Of a stretch of DNA of 64,000 nucleotides, positions 16,309-26,119 are shown piece by piece. The DNA lies in assembly GCF_005771535.1 (NCBI RefSeq), contig NZ_VANU01000003.1, forward strand, positions 215,809 through 279,808, written 5' to 3'. A program made the translations under genes and the position numbers. The notes beneath the pieces are model-generated. The model saw only the letters and a list, made by a program, of their open reading frames with translations. It was not told the DNA's origin and did not search any database. Each line of letters opens with the position of its first letter. Position 1 is the stretch's first letter. Origin of the DNA: Arcobacter arenosus. Its GTDB lineage: Bacteria > Campylobacterota > Campylobacteria > Campylobacterales > Arcobacteraceae.

Positions 16309-17739
16309 ATGGGAAAAGAAAAAATTATAATTAGTCCAGTAACAAGGATAGAAGGACATGCAAAAATCACAATTGATTTAGATGAAAATAAAAATGTTGA
16401 GGATGCAAGATTACATGTAACCCAATATAGAGGTTTTGAAAAGATGTGTGAAGGAAGACCTTATGCAGAGATGCCAGGATTAACTGCACGAACATGCGGA
16501 ATTTGTCCAGTAAGCCATGCAATTTCATCTTCTAAAGCTTGTGATAATCTATTAGCCGTAAGACCTCCAAAAGCTGGAAGAAATTTAAGAAGAATAATAA
16601 ATCTTGCTCAAATCATTCAATCCCATGCTTTAAATTTTTATCATCTAAGTTCTCCTGATTTTGTATTTGGTTTTGATGCAGCACCTGAAGATAGAAATAT
16701 TTTTAAACTTATGCAAACCCATCCTCAAATGGCAAAAGATGGAATAAACTTGCGAGCTTTTGGACAAAAAATAATTGAAACCCTTGGAGGTAAAAGAATA
16801 CATCCAACATGGATTGTGCCAGGTGGAGTTAGTCATGAAATAAGCGTTGAAACAAAAGACTCAATATTAGCTTCAATCCCTGAAGCCTTGGAGATTGCTC
16901 AAACTGCTTTAAAATACTTTACTGAAAATCTACATAAATTTAAAAAAGAGATTGATTCTTTTGCAAATTTTCCATCATTGTTTATGGGATTAGTAAATAA
17001 AAAAGGTAACATAGAACACTATGATGGATTTTTAAGATTTATAGATAGTCAAGGAAATATTTTAGAAGATGGAATTGATCCAAGATTTTATAAAGATTAT
17101 ATTGGGGAAGCAGTTGAAGAGGATAGTTATTTAAAATCCCCATATTATAAACCACTTGGATATCCAAATGGTATGTATCGAGTAGGACCTCTTGCTAGAC
17201 TTAATATTGCAAACGCATGTGGAACGCCACTTGCTGATATTGAATTTGAAAAATTTAAAAATATAAATAATGGAAAACCTGTACTTAATACTTTTTATTA
17301 CCATTATGCAAGATTAATTGAGATTATCTATGGAATAGAAAGAATTGAACAACTATTAAATGAACCTCAAACATTAGATACTCAAATTAGAGCCCATGCA
17401 AATATTAATAGAAATCAAGGGGTTGGTTGTTCAGAAGCTCCAAGGGGAACCTTATTTCATGATTACCAAGCAGATGATAATGGAATAATTACTGGGGTTA
17501 ATCTAATAATTGCAACAGGTAATAATAACCTTGCAATGAATGCAGGGGTTAAACAAGTTGCTCAAACTTTTTTAGATGGAAATGATATAAAAGAGGGAGC
17601 ATTAAATAGAGTTGAAGCTGTTATTAGATGTTTTGATCCATGCTTAAGTTGTTCTACCCATGCGCAAGGTATTGTATCTTCAACAATTGAGATTAGAGAT
17701 GAAAAGAAGAAGATAATTCAAACTATAAGAAGAGGATAA
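16309..17739 (+). CDS. hoxH: NiFe hydrogenase large subunit HoxH
   Basis: Catalytic subunit of the bidirectional NAD-linked hydrogenase. The NiFe ligands lie in [11 protein letters not shown] (N-terminal CxxC) and [10 protein letters not shown] (C-terminal CxxC). A 24-residue tail follows the STHA site and must be removed by the maturation protease encoded next. I choose ATG 16309, 8 nt after AAAAGGA (16294-16300), rather than ATG 16282, which lies inside the leader hairpin and has no Shine-Dalgarno. Separate leader control of this subunit from hoxEFUY would let the cell set active-site synthesis independently. Confidence 0.95.
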   Translation: MGKEKIIISPVTRIEGHAKITIDLDENKNVEDARLHVTQYRGFEKMCEGRPYAEMPGLTARTCGICPVSHAISSSKACDNLLAVRPPKAGRNLRRIINLAQIIQSHALNFYHLSSPDFVFGFDAAPEDRNIFKLMQTHPQMAKDGINLRAFGQKIIETLGGKRIHPTWIVPGGVSHEISVETKDSILASIPEALEIAQTALKYFTENLHKFKKEIDSFANFPSLFMGLVNKKGNIEHYDGFLRFIDSQGNILEDGIDPRFYKDYIGEAVEEDSYLKSPYYKPLGYPNGMYRVGPLARLNIANACGTPLADIEFEKFKNINNGKPVLNTFYYHYARLIEIIYGIERIEQLLNEPQTLDTQIRAHANINRNQGVGCSEAPRGTLFHDYQADDNGIITGVNLIIATGNNNLAMNAGVKQVAQTFLDGNDIKEGALNRVEAVIRCFDPCLSCSTHAQGIVSSTIEIRDEKKKIIQTIRRG

Positions 17740-17747
17740 TTAAAACA

Positions 17748-18167
17748 ATGACAATAATTGTAGGTTTTGGAAATGATTTAAGGGGTGAAGATGGTTTTGG
17801 AATTGATGTAATAAAAAAATTACAAAACTACGATTTACCCAATACTAAATTAATTTCAACCTTTCAATTAACGCCAGAGTTGAGTCTTGAATTAAAAGAA
17901 GCTACAAGATTGATTTTTATTGATGCTACTTTTAGTAATATAAACAATTACTCTTTAGCTTGTAACCTTGAAGAATACAAACATGACCAATTAAGTCATC
18001 ATATTAGTATTAGAACAATATTAATGATTTTAGAAAGGCTTTATAATACTAAACCAGAATATGAGCTTTATTCCATGTTTACAAATAGTTTTAATGAAAT
18101 AATTGATGAGAAAAATTATGAAAAAGCTATAAAAAAAGTTGTTGAATTCATAAAAACAGTTAACTAA
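17748..18167 (+). CDS. hoxW: Hydrogenase maturation protease (HoxW/HycI type)
   Basis: 139 residues. N-terminal GFGNDLRGEDGFG is the nickel-binding signature of hydrogenase endopeptidases (Asp/Glu ligand), with FIDAT and HHIS supplying the other conserved positions. It removes the C-terminal tail of HoxH after nickel insertion. Starts 8 bp after hoxH and closes the operon. No hyp genes for NiFe cofactor assembly are in the window, so they must be elsewhere. Confidence 0.9.
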   Translation: MTIIVGFGNDLRGEDGFGIDVIKKLQNYDLPNTKLISTFQLTPELSLELKEATRLIFIDATFSNINNYSLACNLEEYKHDQLSHHISIRTILMILERLYNTKPEYELYSMFTNSFNEIIDEKNYEKAIKKVVEFIKTVN

Positions 18168-18182
18168 AAAAGTTAACTGTTT
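18154..18182. terminator. Bidirectional terminator between hox operon and glycogen operon
   Basis: AAACAGTTAACT (18154-18165) and AGTTAACTGTTT (18171-18182) form a perfect 12-bp stem with a 5-nt A-loop, overlapping both convergent stop codons. T-tracts are short, but position and stem strength support termination in both directions. Confidence 0.8.
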
Positions 18183-19018
18183 AGAAATGAATCTTCAACT
18201 ATTTGAATCTCTTCTCTTGAACCAAAATATATTGGTGTAGTTGCATTTATATCTGTAGTTGTCATATCTAAAATACGACCTTTTTTATTAATTGCTCTAC
18301 CACCTGCTTGCTCAATAATATATGCAATTGGGAAAGCTTCAAAAACAGTAAATAGTTTTCCTTCAGGAAAAGATTTTGTTGCTGGAGAAGAATATAATCC
18401 ACCTTTTTTAAATAAAATTTGGTGAGTATCTAAACATAATGAGTCAGAAAATCTTAATCTATAACCTTTATTAAAAAAGCTATCAACTAAAGCTTTATGT
18501 TCAGGTGTCCACTCAGGAACTAAACCAGCAGTTGAGTTTATTTTCCCAACTTTTTCTAATGTTAAGTTATCTTGTTCAATAAACTCACCATCTTCAAATG
18601 AGAAGTATTGAACTCCATCCATTTTTGAAGCAAATACTAATTGAAAAGTTGGTCCATATGTTACGTAAATTGCTGCTTTTAAATGAAAAGCATCCATTTG
18701 TTTTTCATAAATACCAAAAATTGAACCCAAAGAAAAGTTTACATCAAGTAAATCGATATTATCAATTGATACATAACTTACTTTGTATTTTCCATTTTCA
18801 TTATTTACTTTTAAATTTTTGTGTTGTCTTCCAATAAAAGAGTGAATAGATTTTGTTCTTCTAAACTCCCTTTCAATTACATCTGCGCAATAAGATCGAA
18901 CTTGCTCGTTCATCTCTTTATCAGTTAATCCACTCGAAATAAATCTATCACAATCAACAAATACATTTTTTTCGATATCTTCTGCAATATTTGTAATTGC
19001 ATTAAAAATAGCTATCAT
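18173..19018 (-). CDS. fbp: Fructose-1,6-bisphosphatase homologue with lost metal-binding motifs
   Basis: 281 residues. The C-terminal two thirds match class I fructose-bisphosphatase (LLDVNFSLGSIFGIYE, GYRLRF, LFKKGGLYSSPA, FEAFPIAYIIEQAGG, ATTPIYFGSREE). The N-terminal metal site is not intact: the family ISEE motif reads FIGR (61-64), and DPLDGSS reads VSIDNID (83-89), keeping only one of the two aspartates. The GD...LD loop before it is also unrecognisable. Last gene of the glycogen operon, which also carries pfkA. Either a non-catalytic regulator or an enzyme with a changed metal site; no frameshift is apparent and the downstream part is well preserved. Confidence 0.8.
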   Translation of the reverse strand: MIAIFNAITNIAEDIEKNVFVDCDRFISSGLTDKEMNEQVRSYCADVIEREFRRTKSIHSFIGRQHKNLKVNNENGKYKVSYVSIDNIDLLDVNFSLGSIFGIYEKQMDAFHLKAAIYVTYGPTFQLVFASKMDGVQYFSFEDGEFIEQDNLTLEKVGKINSTAGLVPEWTPEHKALVDSFFNKGYRLRFSDSLCLDTHQILFKKGGLYSSPATKSFPEGKLFTVFEAFPIAYIIEQAGGRAINKKGRILDMTTTDINATTPIYFGSREEIQIVEDSFLNS

Positions 19019-19053
19019 AATAGTTTCCCTAAAAGAAGCTAAAACTTAATGTT

Positions 19054-20640
19054 TTAGCTTGTTATAAAAGTTCTGAAATTGATAAAATCGAAAATTGAGT
19101 TTTTATACTCTAATTTATCTAGTAATTCAAAATCAATATTGTTATTATTTATCATACCAAGTAATTCATTAAAATTGGATATATGCTCTTTAGTTCTATT
19201 TTCACTATACTCAGTTGCCGTTGCTGTTGTCATTAAAAAAGCCCAGTCACTACTTTGAGCAAGTAATAACTCCCTTAACATTTGAGTTAGAACTCTAGAA
19301 ATATTATCATCATTTGTATGGAAATACTCTTTTGTTTTCTCTTCTAAAACATCTGCCATTTCATGAAGGTGTCTATATATCCAATCATTTCCTTCATTTA
19401 ACCAAACATCATAATAACCTTTATCGCCCCATGATGATGGATTAGGATTTACAACTTGGTTTTTTGGATACATATTTAGATATTCCATTGGAGTTACAGC
19501 TTTCATAACTTTATGTTTATCAATTTCTCTAAACATATTTGCTAAAAACTCTGGACCTTCAAACCACCAATGACCAAAAAGTTCAGCATCATATGGAGAA
19601 ACTACCATAGGTGTTCTATCCATAAGTGAGCCTAAATGGTCAAATTGTTTTTCTCTATGCCAGTGGAAATTCTCAGCATGTTGTTTTGTTCTATCTTGAG
19701 CAATCCAAGGATTATATGCTTCTTTATAGTCTGTTGTACCAGTGATTTTATGATATTTAAATCCTGTAAATACCCTAACCCCATCTGGATTAATATATGG
19801 CTTAATATAATCAAAATCTAAGTCATAACCAATATCTCTATAAAAATCTCTATAATTAAAATCTCCAGGATAACCCTCTTTTGAACTCCAAACTTGTTTT
19901 GAAGATTGGGCATCTCTACCAAAAGCAGCACATGAATGGGGAGTATAAGTAGGAGCATAAACTCCATTTACAGAAGTTGGTCTACCATATGTTAAAGCGT
20001 GTGAATCAACAATGAAAAATCTTATTCCTTTTTCATTTAATATCTCATCTAAACCATCATAATAAGCACACTCAGGAAGCCAAATCCCTTTTGGCTTTCT
20101 TCCAAAATGTCTTTCATGGGATTGAACAGCTATTTCTATTTGTGTTCTAACTGCATGTACATTTACACTTAAAATTGGAAGATAACCATGGGTTGCACCA
20201 CATGTTATAACTTCCAATGAACCTTTGTTATAAAAATATTTATAACCATTTAAAACGTTTCCTTCTAGAAAACCTTCAAAAAACTCTTTTGTTTCAATAA
20301 ATAAATCTCTATAAAAGTTTGCTAAAGGTGAGAAATGTGCATCGCCCTTTGTTCTTTCAACTTCTTTATTACCTAGTTCTATATGCTTATCTAAAAAAAC
20401 TCTATATTTACCCATAAGATGTGAATCAGCTAACATCTCAGCTAAAGGAGGTGTAACAGAAGTTGTAAGTTTAAAATTAACCCCATCATCATCTAATTTT
20501 TTTAATCTTTTTAATAAAGGAATATAACACTCAGTAATAGCTTCAAAAAGCCAATGTTCTTCTAAAAAATTTTCATATTGTGGATGTTTTACAAACGGTA
20601 GATGCGAGTGTAATACAGGTACCCAATAACCTTTAACCAT
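19054..20640 (-). CDS. GH57 1,4-alpha-glucan branching enzyme
   Basis: 528 residues. GH57 motifs in order: HSHLPFVKHP near the N-terminus, nucleophile Glu190 in GIWLPECAYY, acid/base Asp351 in VSPYDAELFGHWWFEG, then a C-terminal helical DUF1957-type domain ending with the WAFLMTTATATEYSENRTKEH region. Makes alpha-1,6 branches in glycogen; it replaces a GH13 GlgB, which is absent here. Follows the DUF4912 gene by 53 bp. Confidence 0.88.
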   Translation of the reverse strand: MVKGYWVPVLHSHLPFVKHPQYENFLEEHWLFEAITECYIPLLKRLKKLDDDGVNFKLTTSVTPPLAEMLADSHLMGKYRVFLDKHIELGNKEVERTKGDAHFSPLANFYRDLFIETKEFFEGFLEGNVLNGYKYFYNKGSLEVITCGATHGYLPILSVNVHAVRTQIEIAVQSHERHFGRKPKGIWLPECAYYDGLDEILNEKGIRFFIVDSHALTYGRPTSVNGVYAPTYTPHSCAAFGRDAQSSKQVWSSKEGYPGDFNYRDFYRDIGYDLDFDYIKPYINPDGVRVFTGFKYHKITGTTDYKEAYNPWIAQDRTKQHAENFHWHREKQFDHLGSLMDRTPMVVSPYDAELFGHWWFEGPEFLANMFREIDKHKVMKAVTPMEYLNMYPKNQVVNPNPSSWGDKGYYDVWLNEGNDWIYRHLHEMADVLEEKTKEYFHTNDDNISRVLTQMLRELLLAQSSDWAFLMTTATATEYSENRTKEHISNFNELLGMINNNNIDFELLDKLEYKNSIFDFINFRTFITS

Positions 20641-20693
20641 AACTTTCCCCTAATTTTAATTACCCTAAATTTTTAGGATATTTTTGTCAAACT

Positions 20694-21329
20694 CTATTTT
20701 ACAACTGAAGAAGAACTAAATTTTTGTTTCTCTTCAACTTCTTCTATAAAATGTTTAATCTTTTCCATCTCTTCAATATATTTTGCTGAAGACACTCCTT
20801 GCTCTGAATGCTCAATTGTACTTCTAATAACTTCAGTCCATCCCATTTTTTTTCTAATCCAAACCTCATCTTCACTACTTGGTAAATTAACTTGTGAAGA
20901 AAATGTATGTACTGTATTTGAAGTGATTAATTCAATAAAATCATCCTCTTTTGTTAAACCAACCTTTACATAAACATTCATATTCTCAAAAGGTCTTTTT
21001 ACATAGTATTTACCTAATGCAAAAGAAGATTCAAAACTATAAAGTTCTTGATTATCTGTATTAAAAACTTTAAAATAAAGTTTATCTTTTCCTAAATCAA
21101 TGTTATTTTTTGCTAGTGTTTGATCACTAACTTCCCAATACACAAAATATTTTTCAGTATTTACCATCAAAATTCTTAGGGTATCTTTATTGTACCTATC
21201 TGGGATTTTATACTCTTGGACAACTGGTTCTCCCTCTTTTACAAGGGTATCAATTACGTGCGATGAACTAGAAAAATCATTTTCTAGCTTCATACTCTCT
21301 TTTACTAAATCATCTGCTTTTGGATTCAT
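20694..21329 (-). CDS. DUF4912 protein
   Basis: 211 residues. The core, about residues 40-140, carries the DUF4912 pattern (RILMVNTEKYFVYWEVSD, then VKVGL). The C-terminal 50 residues are charged and helical. No signal peptide or membrane segment, so cytoplasmic. The gene is placed between pgm and the GH57 branching enzyme; DUF4912 genes are often seen beside GH57 genes, and the beta-rich fold could bind glucan, but its role is unknown. Confidence 0.75.
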   Translation of the reverse strand: MNPKADDLVKESMKLENDFSSSSHVIDTLVKEGEPVVQEYKIPDRYNKDTLRILMVNTEKYFVYWEVSDQTLAKNNIDLGKDKLYFKVFNTDNQELYSFESSFALGKYYVKRPFENMNVYVKVGLTKEDDFIELITSNTVHTFSSQVNLPSSEDEVWIRKKMGWTEVIRSTIEHSEQGVSSAKYIEEMEKIKHFIEEVEEKQKFSSSSVVK

Positions 21330-21395
21330 AGTTTTCCCTATTGATTTTTGAAAATATTATATTATAAAAATGTTACAAATTTGTAATAACACTGT

Positions 21396-23012
21396 TTAAA
21401 TATTATCGAATATATTATTTACTATCTCTTGTGCTTCAATCTGTATTTGTTTTAAATGTTCACTTCCTTTAAAACTTTCCCCATATATTTTATAAATATC
21501 TTCCGTACCACTTGGTCTAATAGCAAACCAACCATTTTGTGTACTTACTTTTAATCCACCAATTGCTGCACCATTATCTGCTTTTGTTAAAATTGATTCT
21601 ATTTTTTCACCGGCTAAGGTATCAGCTTTTATATCCTCAGGTTTTAAATTTTTAAGTGCTTTTTTCTGTTCATTATTAGCAATGGCATCTAATCTTCCAT
21701 ATACTGGCTCACCAAATTTTTCAATTAAATCATCATAATAAAGTCCAGGGTCTTTTTTTGTTTTTGCTAAAATTTCAACTGCTAGAAGATTTAAAATTAT
21801 CCCATCTTTATCTGTACTCCAAGGTTGTCCATTTTTTCTTAAAAATGAAGCCCCTGCACTCTCTTCTCCACCAAAGAATACCTCTTTTGTATTTAATGGT
21901 TTTACAAACCATTTAAATCCAACTGGCGTTTCAAATACTTTTTTACCATTATCTTTTACAACTCTATCAATCATAGATGAACTTACAAGTGTTTTTCCTA
22001 CACCTAAACCATCAAACTCTCTATTTTTTGATAGATAATCAATTGCAACAGATAAATAATGGTTTGGATTTAATAAACCTTTACTTTTTGTAACAATACC
22101 ATGTCTATCAAAATCTGTATCATTTCCAAAGGCAATATCAAAATCCTCTTTTAAATCAATTAATCCTGCCATTGCATATGGTGAAGAACAATCCATTCTA
22201 ATCTTTCCATCTTTGTCACAACACATAAATGAAAATGTGAAATCAGGAGTATCATTAAACACTTCAATATTTAAATTATATTTTTCTTTTATAGCTGTGT
22301 AATATGCCATACCAGATCCACCCATGGCATCGGCACCAATTTTTAAATTGGCATCTTTAATAACATCCATATCAATTACATTTACTAAATCATCAACATA
22401 TGGACTTACAAAATCATATTCAAATAAAAAACCTGATTCTAGGGCACTTTCTAAATCCATTAACTTTACATCTTGTAAATCGTTTTTTAAAATCTCATTA
22501 GCCCTTACTTCAATAACTTTTGTGATTGATTCATCAGCTGGTCCTCCATCACTAAAGTTATATTTAAACCCACCATCACTTGGAGGATTATGAGAAGGAG
22601 TTATTACTATCCCATCTGAATTTTCATGACTTAGGATTGCATGAGAGATTACAGGTGTTGGTGTATACCCAAAATCTTTTGCATAATAAGTTTTAACACC
22701 ATTTGCAGCTAAAACCTCAAGTGTAGTTCTATGAGCTGGAGTTGATAAAGCATGTGTATCCATCCCCACAAAAAGTTGAGAATGACCTTTTTGCTTATGA
22801 AACTCAGCAACAGCTTGAGCCATTGCCATAATATGCTCTTCATTAAAACTATTTTTAGAAGCACAACCTCTGTGACCTGAAGTTCCAAAAGCTACCATAT
22901 GAGCTTCATTTTCTACATCTGGAACTTTTGTATAATAATCACTTATTAGTTGTGGAATATTTTCTAAAATTGATTTTGGTGCCTTTTTCCCTGCAAATTC
23001 ATGTACTCCCAT
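21396..23012 (-). CDS. pgm: Phosphoglucomutase (alpha-D-glucose-1,6-bisphosphate type)
   Basis: 538 residues, the usual length for the E. coli Pgm type. Visible motifs: FGTSGHRG near the N-terminus, active-site Ser in ITPSHNPPSDGG, Mg loop GNDTDFDRHG, sugar-binding GGEESAGASF, and phosphate-binding RPSGTEDIYKIYGES. Interconverts glucose-6-phosphate and glucose-1-phosphate, linking glycolysis (gap and pfkA at the head of the operon) to glycogen. Lies 23 bp after the phosphorylase-like gene. Confidence 0.95.
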   Translation of the reverse strand: MGVHEFAGKKAPKSILENIPQLISDYYTKVPDVENEAHMVAFGTSGHRGCASKNSFNEEHIMAMAQAVAEFHKQKGHSQLFVGMDTHALSTPAHRTTLEVLAANGVKTYYAKDFGYTPTPVISHAILSHENSDGIVITPSHNPPSDGGFKYNFSDGGPADESITKVIEVRANEILKNDLQDVKLMDLESALESGFLFEYDFVSPYVDDLVNVIDMDVIKDANLKIGADAMGGSGMAYYTAIKEKYNLNIEVFNDTPDFTFSFMCCDKDGKIRMDCSSPYAMAGLIDLKEDFDIAFGNDTDFDRHGIVTKSKGLLNPNHYLSVAIDYLSKNREFDGLGVGKTLVSSSMIDRVVKDNGKKVFETPVGFKWFVKPLNTKEVFFGGEESAGASFLRKNGQPWSTDKDGIILNLLAVEILAKTKKDPGLYYDDLIEKFGEPVYGRLDAIANNEQKKALKNLKPEDIKADTLAGEKIESILTKADNGAAIGGLKVSTQNGWFAIRPSGTEDIYKIYGESFKGSEHLKQIQIEAQEIVNNIFDNI

Positions 23013-23034
23013 TTCTTCTCCCTATAATTAATTT

Positions 23035-24675
23035 TTATCTATACATCTTTTCGTAATATTCATTTGCCATTCGTCCAGATTCAAATGCTGGTATAACATC
23101 ATTCATTGAATTTTTCATTATTTCAATCCATTGTTTTTTATCTTCATAATACATAGGCAAAATTTTATCTTCTAAGATATCCATTAAATACTTATTATCT
23201 AATCTATCTTGTTCCTCAATTGGAAGACCTCTTCCTTCTGTTGTAATTGTAAAAGAATTAACTCCTTCTTTACAAAATTCTGGATGCCAACCATCAGCAA
23301 TAGATAAATTAACTGTACCATTCATCGCTGCACTCATCCCACTTGTACCACTAGCTTCTCTAGTAACTCTTGGATTATTTAGCCAAACATCACAACCTTT
23401 TTTTAACTTCATAGAAAGGTCTAATTCATATCCAACTAAAATAGCTACATTTTTATAAGCTCTTGCCATATAATTTAAATCATTAAAAATATTAATTGCT
23501 AAGTTATCAAAGGGATAAGGTTTCCCTGCCCAAATAATTTGAACTGGATGTTTTTGATTTTTAATTAGGTTTTCAAATCTTTGTAAATCATATTTTAAAA
23601 GACCTGGTCTTTTATATTCTGCAAATCTTCTTGCCCAAACAATAGTTAAAACATCTGGGTCAAACATTTTTCCTGTTTGGTTTGCAACTTCTACAAAAAG
23701 CATTTTCTTTAAATGTTTTTTTCTTGCATCAAGTTCAAAATCCTCATGTTCATCTAAAGCTTTCATCAGAGTTTTATCACTCCAATATCTTCTATTTTGA
23801 GCATTTGTAATTGCAATAATTTCACATCTACCCTCAACATCTTTCCACATCTCATTTGCAACTTCACCATGGATTTTAGAAACTCCATTTGCAATTTTTG
23901 CCAATTTTAAAGCTCCAACAGTTAAAGAGAAACTATCTCCTTGAATCCCTGTTACATCTCTAACTTCATGTAATTGTGAACCTGCAAAAAATCCCATTCT
24001 ATCAAGCATATAAATATTATGTTCTTCATTCCCTGCAGTTTCTGGAGTATGGGTTGTAAAAACAAGTCTTTTTTTAACTTCCCTTGCATCTTTAAATCTA
24101 TTTAATAATTCAAATGCCATTGGTAAAGAATGTCCTTCATTCATATGATAAATATCTGGTTCATATTTTAAAGCTTCTAAGATTTTTGCTCCCCCAATAC
24201 CTAAAACTATCTCTTGAGCTACTCTAGTTTCATTATTTTGGTCATATAATTTATGGGTAATTGTTCTTGCTAAATAATCATTCCCCTCAACATCTGTTGA
24301 AAGTAAAATTAATGGCGCAGAATTAAAAAGTTCACTAGGAACTAAATAAGCTTTAACAATAACTGGTTTTCCATTTATATCAACAGTTACTGATACATTT
24401 AAATCTTCTAAAAAATAATATCTTTTTCTTCTAAATTCAACTTTTAAATATCTATCTTCATCTCTACCTTGGTCATAATAACCATAACTCCAAAGCATAC
24501 CTATTCCAACAACATTTTGTTTTAAATCATAGGCACTTCTCATATGTGAACCAGCTAAAAAACCAAGTCCCCCTGAGTATATTTTTAAAGCTTGGTGAAT
24601 TGCAAACTCCATTGAGAAATAAGCAACAGATTTTGAATATTTTTTATCAATTTCATAACTATGTAAATAGCTCAT
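23035..24675 (-). CDS. glgP: Short GT35 alpha-glucan phosphorylase homologue lacking the PLP lysine
   Basis: 546 residues, against roughly 800 or more in most GT35 enzymes. Recognisable blocks: YFSMEFAIHQALKIYSGGLG, HMNEGHS, FTTHTPETAGNE, WARRFAEYKRPGLL, and EASGTSGMSAAMNG. In phosphorylases the last block contains the lysine that holds pyridoxal phosphate (GMK or NMK); here the codon at 23332-23334 is AGT, so Ser448. The remaining sequence is intact. It may use a different mechanism, be a regulatory glucan-binding protein, or belong to a GT35 branch with this change. It lies between glgA and pgm in the glycogen operon. Confidence 0.82.
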   Translation of the reverse strand: MSYLHSYEIDKKYSKSVAYFSMEFAIHQALKIYSGGLGFLAGSHMRSAYDLKQNVVGIGMLWSYGYYDQGRDEDRYLKVEFRRKRYYFLEDLNVSVTVDINGKPVIVKAYLVPSELFNSAPLILLSTDVEGNDYLARTITHKLYDQNNETRVAQEIVLGIGGAKILEALKYEPDIYHMNEGHSLPMAFELLNRFKDAREVKKRLVFTTHTPETAGNEEHNIYMLDRMGFFAGSQLHEVRDVTGIQGDSFSLTVGALKLAKIANGVSKIHGEVANEMWKDVEGRCEIIAITNAQNRRYWSDKTLMKALDEHEDFELDARKKHLKKMLFVEVANQTGKMFDPDVLTIVWARRFAEYKRPGLLKYDLQRFENLIKNQKHPVQIIWAGKPYPFDNLAINIFNDLNYMARAYKNVAILVGYELDLSMKLKKGCDVWLNNPRVTREASGTSGMSAAMNGTVNLSIADGWHPEFCKEGVNSFTITTEGRGLPIEEQDRLDNKYLMDILEDKILPMYYEDKKQWIEIMKNSMNDVIPAFESGRMANEYYEKMYR

Positions 24676-24691
24676 ATTAAATTTTTCCTTT

Positions 24692-26119
24692 TTATTTTTT
24701 ATATAGATTTATATACTCATGGGCAGAGTTTTTCCATGAATTATCAATTTGCATATTATGTTTAGAAATATCTTCAAATTTATCTTTATTTGCATATAAA
24801 GATAATGCCTTTGCAATTGCATGATTAAACCAAAACAGATTATGTTCATCAAAGGTTACTCCAACACCTAGACTTAATTCTTCTAAATTATTAATATCAG
24901 TAAAATCTATAACAGTATCTTTTAATCCTCCTGTTTTTGCAACAATTGGTAAAACCCCATATTGCATACAAATCATTTGATTAAGACCACATGGCTCAAA
25001 AATAGAAGGCATTAATAAATAATCTGCACTTGCGTATAATTTTCTTCCAAAACCTTCATCATAACCAATTCTAATTTTTATATTTTTATATCTATCAATT
25101 AAACTTCTAAAGGCATTATTATATGAATCTTCACCACTTCCTAAAATTACAAAATTTGCTTCATAACTTGCGAAAAGTTCCATCGCATCTAAAATTAAAT
25201 CAACACCTTTTTGAGAAGTAAATCTTCCAATAAATATAAATAAAGGTTTATTATCTCCAACTAATCCAAGTTCCTCACATAAAAGCTCTTTATTTTTTTT
25301 CTTTCCTTTATAGCTTTTAAAAGAGAAGTTCTTTTCAATATATTCATCTTTTTTAGGATTAAACACTTCTGTGCTAATTCCATTTACAATCCCTTTTAGT
25401 TTATAACTATTGATTCTTAATGTTTCATCTAAACCATTTCCAAAACTTGCTGTTTGAATCTCTTGTGCATAAGTACTACTAACTGTTGTAACCTTGTCAC
25501 TAAAATAGATACCAGCTTTTAAAAAGTTAACTGCATCATAATACTCTAAACCATTAAATTTAAAGCAAGTATCCCAATCAAGTTCAAGTTGATCCATAAC
25601 ATCTTTCCCAAAAACACCTTGGTAAGCTAGATTATGAATTGTTAAAACAGTTTTAATATCTAGTTTATATCTAGTTTTTATAAGCATTGGAACAAGTGCC
25701 GTTTGCCAATCATTTACATGAATTGCATGAATATCTAATTTCATTCTAATCATAACTTCTAAAATAGAATAAGAAAAAAGACCAAACCTTAGTGCATTGT
25801 CTCCAAAATCCCCAAAATCATCATAATATAAACCTAATCTATCACATAAAATTGGATTATAAATAAACAACTCATCTTGTGAATCTTTTTTATGGAAAAC
25901 ATCAAATTGATGTCTAACTCCAGCTAACCAATAATCAAATGTCAAACCAGCATAAACAATATTAAATTTGTCCCTATCTATTTGATTATATAAAGGCATA
26001 ATAGAGTAAACTCTTTCCCCTTCGTTCCGTAAAGCCTCTGGTAAAGCATGACCAACATCAGCTAAACCTCCCGTTTTGGCATATGGGAATATCTCACTTG
26101 CTGCAAAAAGAATACTCAT
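24692..26119 (-). CDS. glgA: Glycogen synthase (GT5)
   Basis: 475 residues, normal for bacterial GlgA. The KTGGLADVGHALPEAL motif (about 15-30) binds the nucleotide-sugar phosphates, and the C-terminal domain carries the catalytic FEPCGLNQMICMQYG and KTGGLKDTV regions. Extends alpha-1,4-glucan chains, probably from ADP-glucose. The ATG overlaps the GalT-like stop by 4 bp, so the two are translationally coupled. No glgC is present in the operon. Confidence 0.93.
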   Translation of the reverse strand: MSILFAASEIFPYAKTGGLADVGHALPEALRNEGERVYSIMPLYNQIDRDKFNIVYAGLTFDYWLAGVRHQFDVFHKKDSQDELFIYNPILCDRLGLYYDDFGDFGDNALRFGLFSYSILEVMIRMKLDIHAIHVNDWQTALVPMLIKTRYKLDIKTVLTIHNLAYQGVFGKDVMDQLELDWDTCFKFNGLEYYDAVNFLKAGIYFSDKVTTVSSTYAQEIQTASFGNGLDETLRINSYKLKGIVNGISTEVFNPKKDEYIEKNFSFKSYKGKKKNKELLCEELGLVGDNKPLFIFIGRFTSQKGVDLILDAMELFASYEANFVILGSGEDSYNNAFRSLIDRYKNIKIRIGYDEGFGRKLYASADYLLMPSIFEPCGLNQMICMQYGVLPIVAKTGGLKDTVIDFTDINNLEELSLGVGVTFDEHNLFWFNHAIAKALSLYANKDKFEDISKHNMQIDNSWKNSAHEYINLYKK

